Assembly (NCBI GenBank): GCA_024226315.1
Contig: JAAELT010000333.1
Span: forward strand, 62,001-126,000
Reading direction: 5' to 3'
Source of the DNA: a bacterium
GTDB taxonomy: Bacteria > Acidobacteriota > Thermoanaerobaculia > Multivoradales > J023
Length of the DNA stretch: 64,000 nt
How positions within the stretch are numbered: the first letter of the stretch is position 1; each line of letters begins with the position of its first letter. Positions 44,259 through 52,965 of the stretch are shown here, in pieces. The notes under the pieces are model-generated. The model saw only the letters and a list, made by a program, of their open reading frames with translations, ran no database searches and was not told where the DNA came from. The translations under genes and the position numbers were made by a program.

Positions 44259-44426
44259 ATGCCATCGAAGCGTCAAGTTCTTGATCAGTTGAAGCGGAGC
44301 GAGCTGATTGCCGTGGTGGAGCGCTTCGGGCGCCCTCAGGCCGATCGCGACGTGAGCGTCTTTTTCATCCGTGCCTTCGTATTTTTCCGGAGGGCGAGAC
44401 CTGCAAAGGCCCCTATTCCGAAGTAG
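44259..44426 (+). pseudogene. Remnant of a restriction-methylase N-terminus
   Basis: A 55-codon frame opens MPSKRQVLDQLKRSELIAVV then ERFGRPQADR. It resembles the short helical domain that begins some type I methylase (HsdM) proteins, with the pattern LLSRDELLAIVDRF-VADRR. It then degenerates into unrelated residues before TAG. I recognise this from memory only. It marks the left border of the defence genes. Confidence 0.35.
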
Positions 44427-44520
44427 GTCCACATGAAGGGCTTGCTCTAGGCGTCGGCGTCAGACTGGCGAGCAGCTGACATTGGCGACCCTCGAGCCCC
44501 AAACCCGAGGCGACAAATAC

Positions 44521-46401
44521 ATGTACTTAGCCAAGCTGTTAATCGAGGGCTACAGAGGAATAGACCGAATGGCCCTCGAGTTCAACCCAGCAATAAATGT
44601 AATTATTGGCGAGAACGGCCAACACAAGACGACTATTATCGACGCAATCCGCCTTTTCTACAGCCTGGGAGATGCCCGCCGAGACATCTTCGTGAACGAT
44701 GAGGATTTCCATGCGGATCTTCGCACAGGCGTACCATGCGAGCGAATTACCATCCGCTATGAATTCAGGGGCCTTTCCGAAAAAGAAAAGGGTGCGCTAT
44801 ACGAATATATGGTCATCACGGACGACGACCAGTACGCCGCCATCACCATCACGTTTGAGATGCGTCCGGACAAACACCCCAAATGGAACTATTATACCGG
44901 CGCCCATCGCGGACAGCGAGCAGACGCCAACACCTTTGAGATTTTTCAGCACTATTACCTGGGCGCCTTGCGGGACAGTACGAAGGACCTCCTTAGCACC
45001 CGATCCAACGCGCTCGGCCGAGTCATCTCACGCGCGGTCCTTAGGAATGAGTCCGCGTCGAACTATACCGAGCTCATCAAAGCGACGAATGAAAACTTGC
45101 TTGCTCAGGACGAGGTGAAGGACACCAAAGAAAGCATAAATGAAAATCTGGAGTCGATTCATAGCATGACACCCCCGATAGATCTTCACATAGAGCAATC
45201 AAGAGCGGATTATATCGTGAATGCGATCAAGCCCTTCCTGCCGTTCGGTCGCGAGGCGGAGGCCGGTGCAGGCTTAAGGTTATCTCAGAACAGCTTGGGG
45301 CATAACAACCTGGTATACATAGCAACAGTGCTCGCGGACATGAAAGATCGCACCGAAGCCGATCGCCTAATCCATTTTGCCCTTCTAATCGAGGAGCCCG
45401 AAGCGCATCTACATCCGCAGCTACAATTAAATCTCTATGATTTCTTGAAGCGACAGAGCCGTAAGAACTGCCAGCTTTTCATTACTACTCACTCTCCGAC
45501 GCTAACCTCGAGAGTTGACCTAGACAGTTTGCTCGCTGTCGGCGACCAGCAAGTCAAATGCATCGGCAAGTGCTTCATTGAGCGCGAGCAGGAGAATATC
45601 AGAGATGCCCATGAGCTCTTGACGAAAGACCGATACAAAACCAAGAAAAAGATGCTTGAGCGCTACATAGACGTGACACGGTCACAGATCTTCTATGCCA
45701 AGTCAGTCTTGATGGTCGAAGGAATATCAGAAGAACTACTATTCGCGGCGTTTGCACGCCTGCAAGGCTTCAGGCTCGAGGAGCACGACATCGAGCTGAT
45801 TCAGACAGGCACCTCCTTTGCGCCCTTCGTGTTGCTCTTCAATTCCAAAAATGATAGTAAACGACTAAACAAGAGGGTGGCTATCGTTACAGACGACGAC
45901 CGTTTCACCGAATCAAAAGCCAGCAAGTACTCGTTTAGAAACATTGCTTCGCAACACTCCCAGGCCCTCACCGAACTTCACGAGGGAATCGAAAGCGGCT
46001 CGCCGTGTTCACGCATCGCCAATCTTCAAGAACTGCAAAACAATCAATCTAACATCAAAATTAGCGTGGCCTACAAGACGCTTGAGTATGAGATCGCGCT
46101 AGCAAACATTCCACGATCGAAGGAAGATTTCGAATCAGGACTGAATTTACTTATATCCTACCTCTGCGAGACGCGTGCCCAACACTTCGGATCGATCAGC
46201 AGCTACCTGAAAACGATCTCGGAGCCCATCGAGGAAGTCGACAAGAGAAAGCTCGCGCTGCTCCTCTGGAAGAGCATGCCTCAAAAATCCCTGTTCGCTC
46301 AGGGTTTCTCTCATTACATCACAGAACAGGCAGGCGCTCCGCAAAGCGATTTTCAAATACCATCGTACATTCTTGCAGCGTTCTCACACTTGGGAGTGTG
46401 A
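44521..46401 (+). CDS. OLD-family ATPase-TOPRIM nuclease, Gabija GajA-like
   Basis: This 626-residue protein has an N-terminal ABC/SMC-like ATPase (MYLAKLLIEGYRG; P-loop GENGQHKTT at 30-38; signature region GAGLRLSQNSLGHNN; Walker B LLIEEPEAHLHPQLQ; ITTHSPTLTS). A C-terminal TOPRIM domain has Glu400 in LMVEGISEE and the acid run D458-D460 in VTDDDRF. Paired with a UvrD-like helicase, this is the GajA-GajB anti-phage architecture, in which GajA nicks DNA when nucleotides are depleted. The P-loop has His35 where Gly is usual. G+C is visibly lower than in flanking genes, indicating transfer. TTG 44482 is an alternative start. Confidence 0.85.
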   Translation: MYLAKLLIEGYRGIDRMALEFNPAINVIIGENGQHKTTIIDAIRLFYSLGDARRDIFVNDEDFHADLRTGVPCERITIRYEFRGLSEKEKGALYEYMVITDDDQYAAITITFEMRPDKHPKWNYYTGAHRGQRADANTFEIFQHYYLGALRDSTKDLLSTRSNALGRVISRAVLRNESASNYTELIKATNENLLAQDEVKDTKESINENLESIHSMTPPIDLHIEQSRADYIVNAIKPFLPFGREAEAGAGLRLSQNSLGHNNLVYIATVLADMKDRTEADRLIHFALLIEEPEAHLHPQLQLNLYDFLKRQSRKNCQLFITTHSPTLTSRVDLDSLLAVGDQQVKCIGKCFIEREQENIRDAHELLTKDRYKTKKKMLERYIDVTRSQIFYAKSVLMVEGISEELLFAAFARLQGFRLEEHDIELIQTGTSFAPFVLLFNSKNDSKRLNKRVAIVTDDDRFTESKASKYSFRNIASQHSQALTELHEGIESGSPCSRIANLQELQNNQSNIKISVAYKTLEYEIALANIPRSKEDFESGLNLLISYLCETRAQHFGSISSYLKTISEPIEEVDKRKLALLLWKSMPQKSLFAQGFSHYITEQAGAPQSDFQIPSYILAAFSHLGV

Positions 46402-46404
46402 CGA

Positions 46405-48165
46405 ATGAAATTCGAACACAATCAAGAGAGAGATGCATTCCTTCAGGTGCGAGGGAAGGTCGTGCTAGATGCTTGTCCTGGAAGCGGCAAGACTACCATA
46501 GTAGCATACAAGCTATCGAATATACTTGAAACCTGGGAGGCCGATTACGGAAAATACTTTGGTGTCGCCTGTCTCTCATTTACCAACGTAGCGAAGGATG
46601 AGATCAACGATAAATTTGAAGAGTTTACGGGCAGACAGATACCATACCCGCATATGGTGTCGACGCTTGATAGCTTTGTCAATAGATTTATTACTCTTCC
46701 CTTCTATCACCTGTTGAGCAAAAACATGAAGATGAGGCCGCGCATACTTGATGACACGACCTTCATGGACGCTTGGCGTTTCCCGTTCTCGGTTCGACGG
46801 AAGAGAAAAGAGGGAGTGAGCCGAGCAACACCCTTGCACTATATATACCGCCCCAGCAGCATAGATTTGATGCTGAACGGCACGTTTACAAGTGGCGGCA
46901 AAGCCCCCAGTTTGAGTGGTCAGGAACTTGAACTATTCAATAGTTACTGCAAGTCGATTAAGAAAATCCAGTTCACGAAGGGCCTGCTGAAGAACACCGA
47001 TTCAGCTGTTTTGGCTCTTTGTATTCTTAAATTATACCCAGCTGTCGCGAACGCCCTCGTGAGTAGATTCCCTTATATCATGATAGATGAAGCGCAGGAT
47101 ACTTCCGAGATTCAGCACGCGATCATTGATGAATTAATAAAGAGGGGTCTGAATAGAGTAGAAGTTGTCGGAGATCCTTATCAGTGTCTATACGAGTGGC
47201 GAGAAGCACGGCCGGATCTATTTGTAGACCGAGGGGATTGCGACGACTGGATTACATTAGGATTAACGCGATGCAGGCGGTCAGCGCAAGCCATAGTTGA
47301 TTCCTACAAGAGTCTGCGGCTTCGAGGAACGCATGATTTGATAAGTTCAAAGCCGTGCGAAGGCGCAGAGCAGCAGATTCGAGTCTTGCGTTACAGCGAC
47401 GCGCAAGAGCTACTCGATCGCTACAAGGAGCTATCGAAAGACTTCCGGCGATGTACGGTCCTAGTGAGAGGATCATCACATTTAGTGGAGTTTGGCGCGA
47501 AGTGTAACTCTCTGAATCTTTGGAAGATAGTGCCGGCTCTCCCAGAGCATTTGATTCGCGGGCAGCGTGAACTCGCTGCGGGAAGGGTGAAGGATGTTGT
47601 TCGCCGTGTTAGGCAATGTGTCCCGGCTGTGGTCTTGCCTGAACGCAGCTTAGAAGACCAACGTCAGTTCCTCGAAGAGATCGAGCGCGACCCCGCATGG
47701 AATGCTAGGATCCTGGAGCTAGTGAGTCTCGCTCCAGGGCTCGGAGAAACGGTCAACGAATGGACACAGAAGGCTGAGCAGCGATGCATGGAGATTCTCC
47801 AGCCCGCGGCCACGATCGATTTTCAGCTCAAGCATGGAAAGTATCGCAAGTGGCATAAAAGGAGAATGATCGAGGTGTTCGGCGACGCTCCGAACGGTTC
47901 CTTCGTCATGTCTATTCACTCTGCCAAAGGAATGACTTTCGACTCCGTGATGCTTGTTCTGAGTGCCACTAGCAAGGGGCAGAGTATCTCTTTCTCAGAT
48001 CTCAAGCCGCCAGGAGGATTTCCCGGCGAGAAGAACAGGTTGGTCTACGTGGCGATGTCTCGTCCGAGCGATCAACTCGTATTGGCAGTACCACAGGCGG
48101 CGAAAGCTACCGACGAGATGATCACACGTTGCCTTGGTGATAGGGTGCTGATTGAGGTGTTATGA
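46405..48165 (+). CDS. UvrD/Rep-like helicase, Gabija GajB-like
   Basis: This 586-residue SF1A helicase has the motifs ACPGSGKTT (Walker A, Lys29), FTNVAKDEI (Ia), YIMIDEAQDTSEIQ (II), GDPYQCLYEW (III), SIHSAKGMTFDSV (V) and YVAMSRPSDQLVLAV (VI). It starts three bases after the OLD-family gene and shares its low G+C, so the two form one operon. In Gabija, GajB assembles on a GajA tetramer and hydrolyses nucleotides or senses DNA ends. That role is inferred from the pairing. Confidence 0.87.
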   Translation: MKFEHNQERDAFLQVRGKVVLDACPGSGKTTIVAYKLSNILETWEADYGKYFGVACLSFTNVAKDEINDKFEEFTGRQIPYPHMVSTLDSFVNRFITLPFYHLLSKNMKMRPRILDDTTFMDAWRFPFSVRRKRKEGVSRATPLHYIYRPSSIDLMLNGTFTSGGKAPSLSGQELELFNSYCKSIKKIQFTKGLLKNTDSAVLALCILKLYPAVANALVSRFPYIMIDEAQDTSEIQHAIIDELIKRGLNRVEVVGDPYQCLYEWREARPDLFVDRGDCDDWITLGLTRCRRSAQAIVDSYKSLRLRGTHDLISSKPCEGAEQQIRVLRYSDAQELLDRYKELSKDFRRCTVLVRGSSHLVEFGAKCNSLNLWKIVPALPEHLIRGQRELAAGRVKDVVRRVRQCVPAVVLPERSLEDQRQFLEEIERDPAWNARILELVSLAPGLGETVNEWTQKAEQRCMEILQPAATIDFQLKHGKYRKWHKRRMIEVFGDAPNGSFVMSIHSAKGMTFDSVMLVLSATSKGQSISFSDLKPPGGFPGEKNRLVYVAMSRPSDQLVLAVPQAAKATDEMITRCLGDRVLIEVL

Positions 48166-48452
48166 GTACGCCAACGCGATGTTTGATATCAGTGCAGCAT
48201 GATAAGCACGGCCTCAGTCCCGGCGACCTTGGCCTCGACGTCGTGAACGACGCCACCCGCCCGCTGATGGTCGACCACTACCTGCTGGACGGCTGGGAGG
48301 ATGGCCTGGCTGCCGATTTCCGCTCCCGCCTAGCCGCTGACTTCACGGGCTGGGAGCACGATAACGCCAAGTTCGAGGAGGAGTTCGAGAAGGTGGTACG
48401 GGCGCTACAGACGGATGAGGGCGCGCGGGAGAAAGCGCCGGATTTGAAGTAG
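48162..48452 (+). pseudogene. C-terminal remnant of a TIR-domain protein
   Basis: The frame overlaps the helicase stop as ATGA. From residue ~40 it matches the ends of the next two TIR proteins (YLLDGWEDG and RLAADFTGWEHDNAKFEEEF). The TIR active site is missing. Residues 1-35 have no counterpart. It is therefore the tail of a lost TIR gene now attached to the Gabija operon. Whether the 96-residue product is made or useful is unknown. Bases 48453-48585 hold nothing recognisable. Confidence 0.7.
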
Positions 48453-48585
48453 TAGGGAGAGAATCAAATGGCAGAGCGACTACAGGACGACGCACGTCTT
48501 CGCCTTCGGGGAGGTCTCGCTCCCCGAGGATTGATTTGGGCAAGCTTCGGTTCATCGGTCGCGAGTCAAGGAGTCAGTCAAGGCC

Positions 48586-49563
48586 ATGTCGGATGACGAG
48601 CAGTTGGAGATCCTCCGCAAGGGCGGTCCCAGATGGAACGTATGGAGAGAAGAGCACCCCAAAGTGCGGCCTGACTTCAAAGGTGTCGACCTCTGGGGCG
48701 TAGATCTGTGGAGCGCCGACCTCCGAGGCGCAGACCTCCGGGGCGCCGACATCCGTGAGGCCGATCTCAGACGCGCAGACCTCTCGCGCACCCGTATCGA
48801 GTATGCAAATCTCACAAGCGCAGACCTCCGGGGAGCCAATCTATGGGGTGCGACTTTGGGGGCGACACAACTCGGAGATCTTGATCTAAGCCAGACGGAG
48901 GGTCTCGAGGGGATCAAGCACATTAGCCGATCAAGCCTAGGAGTCGATACTCTTTATAATTCTCGGGGCAAGATTCCGGAGGTATTTCTCCGGGGCTGTG
49001 GCATTCCCGAGAATCTGCTCACCTATCTTCCGTCATTGGTGAGCTCTAGCGCCTTCGAGTTCTACTCCTGTTTCATCTCCTATAGTCATCCAGACAAGAG
49101 TTTCGCCCGACGGCTCCATGATCAACTCCAAGGCCGTGGCATACGCTGTTGGCTCGATGAACATCAGATGCGCCCTGGAGATGATATCTATGAGATGGTC
49201 GACCGCGGCATCCGCCTCTGGGACAAAGTGCTGCTGTGCTGCTCCGAGGCGTCGCTCACAAGCTGGTGGGTCGACAAGGAGATCAATGCAGCATTCCGGA
49301 AGGAGCAGCGGTTAACGAGAGAACGGGCGAGAGAACTTCAGGGGCGGAAAGTGCTGTGCCTTGTCCCTTTGAATCTTGACGGCTATCTTCTGAGTGGGCG
49401 GTGGCAGAGCGGGAAGGCGGCCGATGTGCTTTCTCGCCTCGCGGCTGACTTCACCGGCTGGGAGCATGACAATGCCAAGTTCGAAGGCCAGTTTGAGCGC
49501 GTGATGTTATCGCTGCTGACCGATGAGTACATACGGGAGATAGCGCCCGGGTCGAAGCTGTAG
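48586..49563 (+). CDS. Pentapeptide-repeat TIR protein
   Basis: This 325-residue protein has about 13 pentapeptide units at residues 33-100 (ADLRGADLRGADIREADLRR type), which fold as a right-handed beta-helix. A TIR domain follows from about 163 (YSCFISYSHPDKSFARRL; WLDEHQMRPGDDIYEMVDRG; LLCCSEASLTSWWVDKEI). The Glu in GDDIYE aligns with the catalytic Glu of NAD-cleaving TIRs such as SARM1. It probably degrades NAD on infection, with the beta-helix as sensor or scaffold. It lies between a TIR remnant and a TIR-nuclease gene. Confidence 0.85.
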   Translation: MSDDEQLEILRKGGPRWNVWREEHPKVRPDFKGVDLWGVDLWSADLRGADLRGADIREADLRRADLSRTRIEYANLTSADLRGANLWGATLGATQLGDLDLSQTEGLEGIKHISRSSLGVDTLYNSRGKIPEVFLRGCGIPENLLTYLPSLVSSSAFEFYSCFISYSHPDKSFARRLHDQLQGRGIRCWLDEHQMRPGDDIYEMVDRGIRLWDKVLLCCSEASLTSWWVDKEINAAFRKEQRLTRERARELQGRKVLCLVPLNLDGYLLSGRWQSGKAADVLSRLAADFTGWEHDNAKFEGQFERVMLSLLTDEYIREIAPGSKL

Positions 49564-49571
49564 GAGGTATC

Positions 49572-50552
49572 GTGTCCACGCGACCACCGGTCACCAAGAC
49601 GACACACACCCTCCCCTTCGAGAGGCTGTCGCCGCTGGAATTCGAGCGGATGTGCCTGTGGCTGGTGCGGCGCGAAGGCTACGGGCGCGCCGAGCATCTG
49701 GGCGCTGCCGGCGGCGAGCAGGGGCGCGACGTCGTGGCCTGGCGCGATGGCCGGCGAGTAGTTTTCCAGTGCAAGCGGGTCGCTCGGCTGGATCCCGGCG
49801 GGGCCGAGAAGGAGATCGCGAAGCTCCGGTCCCTACCGGCGGAGGACCAGCCAGACGACGCCGTATTCGTGGTCAGCACCGCGGTCTCGGTTACGACGCG
49901 AGATCGCGCACGTGCAGCCTGGGGCGATCGGGGCTCCTGCGACTTCTGGGCCGGCTCAGAGCTTGACGAGCGGGTCAAGAGGTACGCGGACATCCTGCAC
50001 GAGTTCTTCGATCTCGGCCCCAAGGGCCTCAAGGCACTCGAGCCCGCGGTGACCGCCGCCGAGCCCCAGAGGTACTACTCGACCTACATCAGCTACAGCA
50101 GAACCGATGCCGACCGGGCCTTCGCGTTCCAGCTCTACAAGCGGCTCAAGGCCAAGGGCGTGAGCTGCTGGTTGTACGACCACGACATGAACCCGGGGGA
50201 GGTCGAGTTGGATACGGCCGACCGCGCGATCCGCGAGGCCGAGAAGCTCCTGCTGTGCTGCTCCGAGACGTCGCTGACCAGCTGGTGGGTCAACGACGAG
50301 CTCGGCAAGGCGATCGAGAAGGAGCGGGCGCTGTGGAGCGAGGGGCGCGGGCTGGTCCTGATCCCGCTCAAGCTGGACGGCTACCTGCTGCGGTGGGAGA
50401 GCGGCAAGGCGTCACAAGTGCGGGAGCGCTACCCAGCTGACTTCGTCGGCTGGCGGGACGATCCAGCCAAGTTCGATGAGCAGTTGCAGAGTGTGTTGCG
50501 TGCCCTCAAGGTCGATGGCGGTCGTGAGGCGCCGCCGGCACCGAGGTTGTAG
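49572..50552 (+). CDS. Mrr-type nuclease fused to TIR domain
   Basis: This 326-residue protein starts at GTG 49572 behind GGAGG. Residues 15-140 are a restriction-endonuclease (Mrr_cat) fold: EFERMCLWLVRREGY, then the PD-(D/E)xK core GRDVVAWRDG with D53 and FQCKRV with Q66/K68. A TIR domain covers about 168-300 (YYSTYISYSRTDADRAF; SCWLYDHDMNPGE; LLCCSETSLTSWWVNDEL). At the position of the NADase Glu the alignment gives Asp (ELDTADRAI), so TIR catalysis may be altered. It lies nine bases after the previous TIR gene, probably in the same operon. Confidence 0.85.
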   Translation: MSTRPPVTKTTHTLPFERLSPLEFERMCLWLVRREGYGRAEHLGAAGGEQGRDVVAWRDGRRVVFQCKRVARLDPGGAEKEIAKLRSLPAEDQPDDAVFVVSTAVSVTTRDRARAAWGDRGSCDFWAGSELDERVKRYADILHEFFDLGPKGLKALEPAVTAAEPQRYYSTYISYSRTDADRAFAFQLYKRLKAKGVSCWLYDHDMNPGEVELDTADRAIREAEKLLLCCSETSLTSWWVNDELGKAIEKERALWSEGRGLVLIPLKLDGYLLRWESGKASQVRERYPADFVGWRDDPAKFDEQLQSVLRALKVDGGREAPPAPRL

Positions 50553-50611
50553 GCCATGGCGAAGCCGGGAGTGGAGGCGCGGAACATGGGCACTTGGGAT
50601 GTTGATTACTG

Positions 50612-51952
50612 ATGGCGACAAGAGGCGCAGACTCAGAAGAACTGGGAGATCTCGCGGAGGAGAGCTTGAGCAAACTTCTCAAGCGTTGGTTCGGCTTACG
50701 CCCGAAAGCTATAATCAGCGAGGATAAACCCGATCGAATGGGAATTGATCGAAGATTGACAGTTGTATCTCCAGACGACCCTTCGCACAATGTATTCATC
50801 AATTGGCAGGCAAAGGCCCGTACGCTCTCTCCGCGCTATTCCCGAGTCTTCAAGGAGCCGGCATATGTAGTCTACCTGTCTTCCTCGGAGGCAAGGAGCC
50901 TGATGGCTGGGCGCAGCCAGGGAGACCCACTGATCTTGGCGCTTGCAATTCCGAGAATACCTGTCACCATTGATCTGATGATGACTTCGCCAGAGCAGCA
51001 GTTTGACTGGTTCGCCATAGACCTTGATCAGTATTTGCGGCGAATCGGAATATCTCATCCGGACGAGTTGAAATCGATCCACGTACCCATAAGGAATCGC
51101 CTTAACTTGGCTTCCGCCTCCCTTCTTTGGGGGTCTCTCTGGTTCTCGAGACAGGTCTCCGCGCTTTCACACACGATCTTTGAGGCGGACCCTTTTCTTC
51201 GGAAACTAACGGAGACATTCCTGTGGGACAGCGGAAACTCGAAGGCACTGCGGGACTTAGATCTTGGCCAACTCGCTAGAAGATACCGGCGATCTCTGGA
51301 GGGCATCGACCCGATTGATAGGCCACTGTTGAATTTTTTGTATGGAACTGCGTTGGCTCAAGCGGGCATTTCATCCACAGTAGCAAGGCACGGCAGAATA
51401 GACTCGTACTTGGTGTATGCGGTCGAGGCTCTTGGGGAAGGCGTAAATCTGTGGTTGTTTAGCCGACAAGTTCGAAGGTTTCTTTATTTCACAAGATCAG
51501 CCTGTGAGGGTGAGTACCTGCGTCTGTTTCCGGTCAGAGGCGCAGATCTTCTGGCCTTGCCGGAAGTCGTGCGTTGCGCACTGAGTCATGTCTATCGCGT
51601 GCACATTCTGAAAGGTGTCGAGCTGGGTTTTGTTAAACCGTTTGTCGAGCGGGAGGCTACCGACCATGTACATATTGGCGGGCTGGGAGGAGTCCGAACT
51701 TTCGTGATCGATCAAGGTGACTCTTGGAAACTGTCGTTCGACAAGCGGATGACGATAGAGAAGGAGCTCCTAGGCGGCTTGGCTCGCGAGACAATTCTCG
51801 AGAGAAAAATCTTGGCGTCCCAGCTCCTGTTTGAGCTTGGGCTTTCGGAGGAGGATGTCCGTCTTGGATTTTCTCCTCCCGTTTGCCTGCTGGCGCCAGA
51901 GAGCCGGACCCTTGAGCATCCGCACGAATTGTGGCTGACAGGAGCGATTTGA
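50612..51952 (+). CDS. Putative PD-(D/E)xK nuclease-like protein (DUF4365-like N-terminus)
   Basis: In this 446-residue protein the first ~110 residues look like a DUF4365-type nuclease fold: GDLAEESLSKLLKRWFGL, an acid in MGIDRRLTVV and the Gln-x-Lys core NWQAKAR. The remaining ~330 residues are not recognisable and include no clear membrane segment. G+C is lower than in the neighbours. The stop overlaps the start of the substrate-binding lipoprotein (TGATG), so the two are translated together. A defence role is inferred from position. The catalytic assignment is tentative. Confidence 0.5.
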   Translation: MATRGADSEELGDLAEESLSKLLKRWFGLRPKAIISEDKPDRMGIDRRLTVVSPDDPSHNVFINWQAKARTLSPRYSRVFKEPAYVVYLSSSEARSLMAGRSQGDPLILALAIPRIPVTIDLMMTSPEQQFDWFAIDLDQYLRRIGISHPDELKSIHVPIRNRLNLASASLLWGSLWFSRQVSALSHTIFEADPFLRKLTETFLWDSGNSKALRDLDLGQLARRYRRSLEGIDPIDRPLLNFLYGTALAQAGISSTVARHGRIDSYLVYAVEALGEGVNLWLFSRQVRRFLYFTRSACEGEYLRLFPVRGADLLALPEVVRCALSHVYRVHILKGVELGFVKPFVEREATDHVHIGGLGGVRTFVIDQGDSWKLSFDKRMTIEKELLGGLARETILERKILASQLLFELGLSEEDVRLGFSPPVCLLAPESRTLEHPHELWLTGAI

Positions 51953-52965
51953 TGACCTGCTCAGATATCTCAGCACGTAGACCCAAGCATATTGGATATG
52001 TTCGTTCTCTTGCGGCAATAGCAGCGATTTGCGCTGCTGGCTGCGTGCAGCGCGACGAGAACGGAATTAACGCTAAACATCGCATTGCGATTGCGACTCT
52101 GATGCGCCATCCAATCATCGATCAAGTCATAGAAGGTGTCGAAGAAAGTCTAGAGGCCCACGGTTATGTCGAGGGGTACAACGCGGAAATAATCCATCTT
52201 GATGCCCAAGGCCAGATTGAACGAGCGGCCTTGATCTTCGATGCGCTTGGTGCTCGGGATCTCGACGTGCTGGTCGCTCTTACGACGCCTATGGCGCAGG
52301 CGGCCGTTCGGTTAGAACGTTTCCCTGTTGTATTTGCGGCAGTCTCTGACCCCGTAGGTGCAGGTCTAGTTACTGACCTTAGGCGGCCAGAGGCTGAGGT
52401 CACAGGTGCCAGCGATGCCTGGCCGTACGCTTCTCAGCTCGTGTTGATTCGCGAGATTCTGCCAGATGCCAATGACCTGGGCGTAATCTATGATCCAGTC
52501 GAGATGGCTTCTCAACAGAGCATCCGCAGCATCAACGACATAGCCCCTGAAGTTGGCTTCGAGGTTATAGAGGCGTACGTGTACACGGCCGAGGATGTAC
52601 ATTCAGCGGCCACTAACCTAGCGCCCCGCGTCGACGCGTTCTTTCTAATAGGCGGCAATGTAGTGGTCACTAGTATTGAAAGCGCGGTGAGGGCGGCGAT
52701 CGAGAATAAAGTGCCACTCTTCGTAGCTGCCGAAGGGGCGGTGCAAAGAGGAAGCATCGGCTCTCCCTCCATCAACTATCGCCAGCTTGGGCTTGACACC
52801 GGCGAGTTGGCTCATCGGCTGATCTCCGGCGAGCGCTACATACCGGTTGTGCTGACGAGCGGATCCGAGTACCACTTGAATCGTGAAGCTGCGAGGCAGA
52901 TGGGCATTTCGCTGCCGCATGCTTTGGTCGAACGTGCTGGCAGGGTCTATGAGGAGATCGAATGA
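51952..52965 (+). CDS. TrpX-like ABC substrate-binding lipoprotein (orphan)
   Basis: This 337-residue protein has a lipoprotein signal (LAAIAAICAAGCVQ, lipobox AAGC). A type 1 periplasmic-binding fold of the ABC_sub_bind family follows (HRIAIATLMRHPIIDQVIEG; FPVVFAAVSDPVGAGLV; VYDPVEMASQQS replaced by VIYDPVEMAS; SINYRQLGLDTGELAHRLI). Such proteins normally deliver aromatic amino acids or similar ligands to an ABC permease. No permease or ATPase gene follows. Instead it is coupled to the nuclease-like gene upstream and abuts the Mrr-NB-ARC gene downstream by a single base step. A sensor role is speculation. Confidence 0.8.
   Translation: MTCSDISARRPKHIGYVRSLAAIAAICAAGCVQRDENGINAKHRIAIATLMRHPIIDQVIEGVEESLEAHGYVEGYNAEIIHLDAQGQIERAALIFDALGARDLDVLVALTTPMAQAAVRLERFPVVFAAVSDPVGAGLVTDLRRPEAEVTGASDAWPYASQLVLIREILPDANDLGVIYDPVEMASQQSIRSINDIAPEVGFEVIEAYVYTAEDVHSAATNLAPRVDAFFLIGGNVVVTSIESAVRAAIENKVPLFVAAEGAVQRGSIGSPSINYRQLGLDTGELAHRLISGERYIPVVLTSGSEYHLNREAARQMGISLPHALVERAGRVYEEIE

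Noticed and set aside
44220-44434. Small minus-strand genes left of the Gabija-like operon
   Set aside because: A 70-codon and a 32-codon frame exist, but neither has a ribosome-binding site or recognisable sequence. The plus-strand methylase-like remnant explains the region better.
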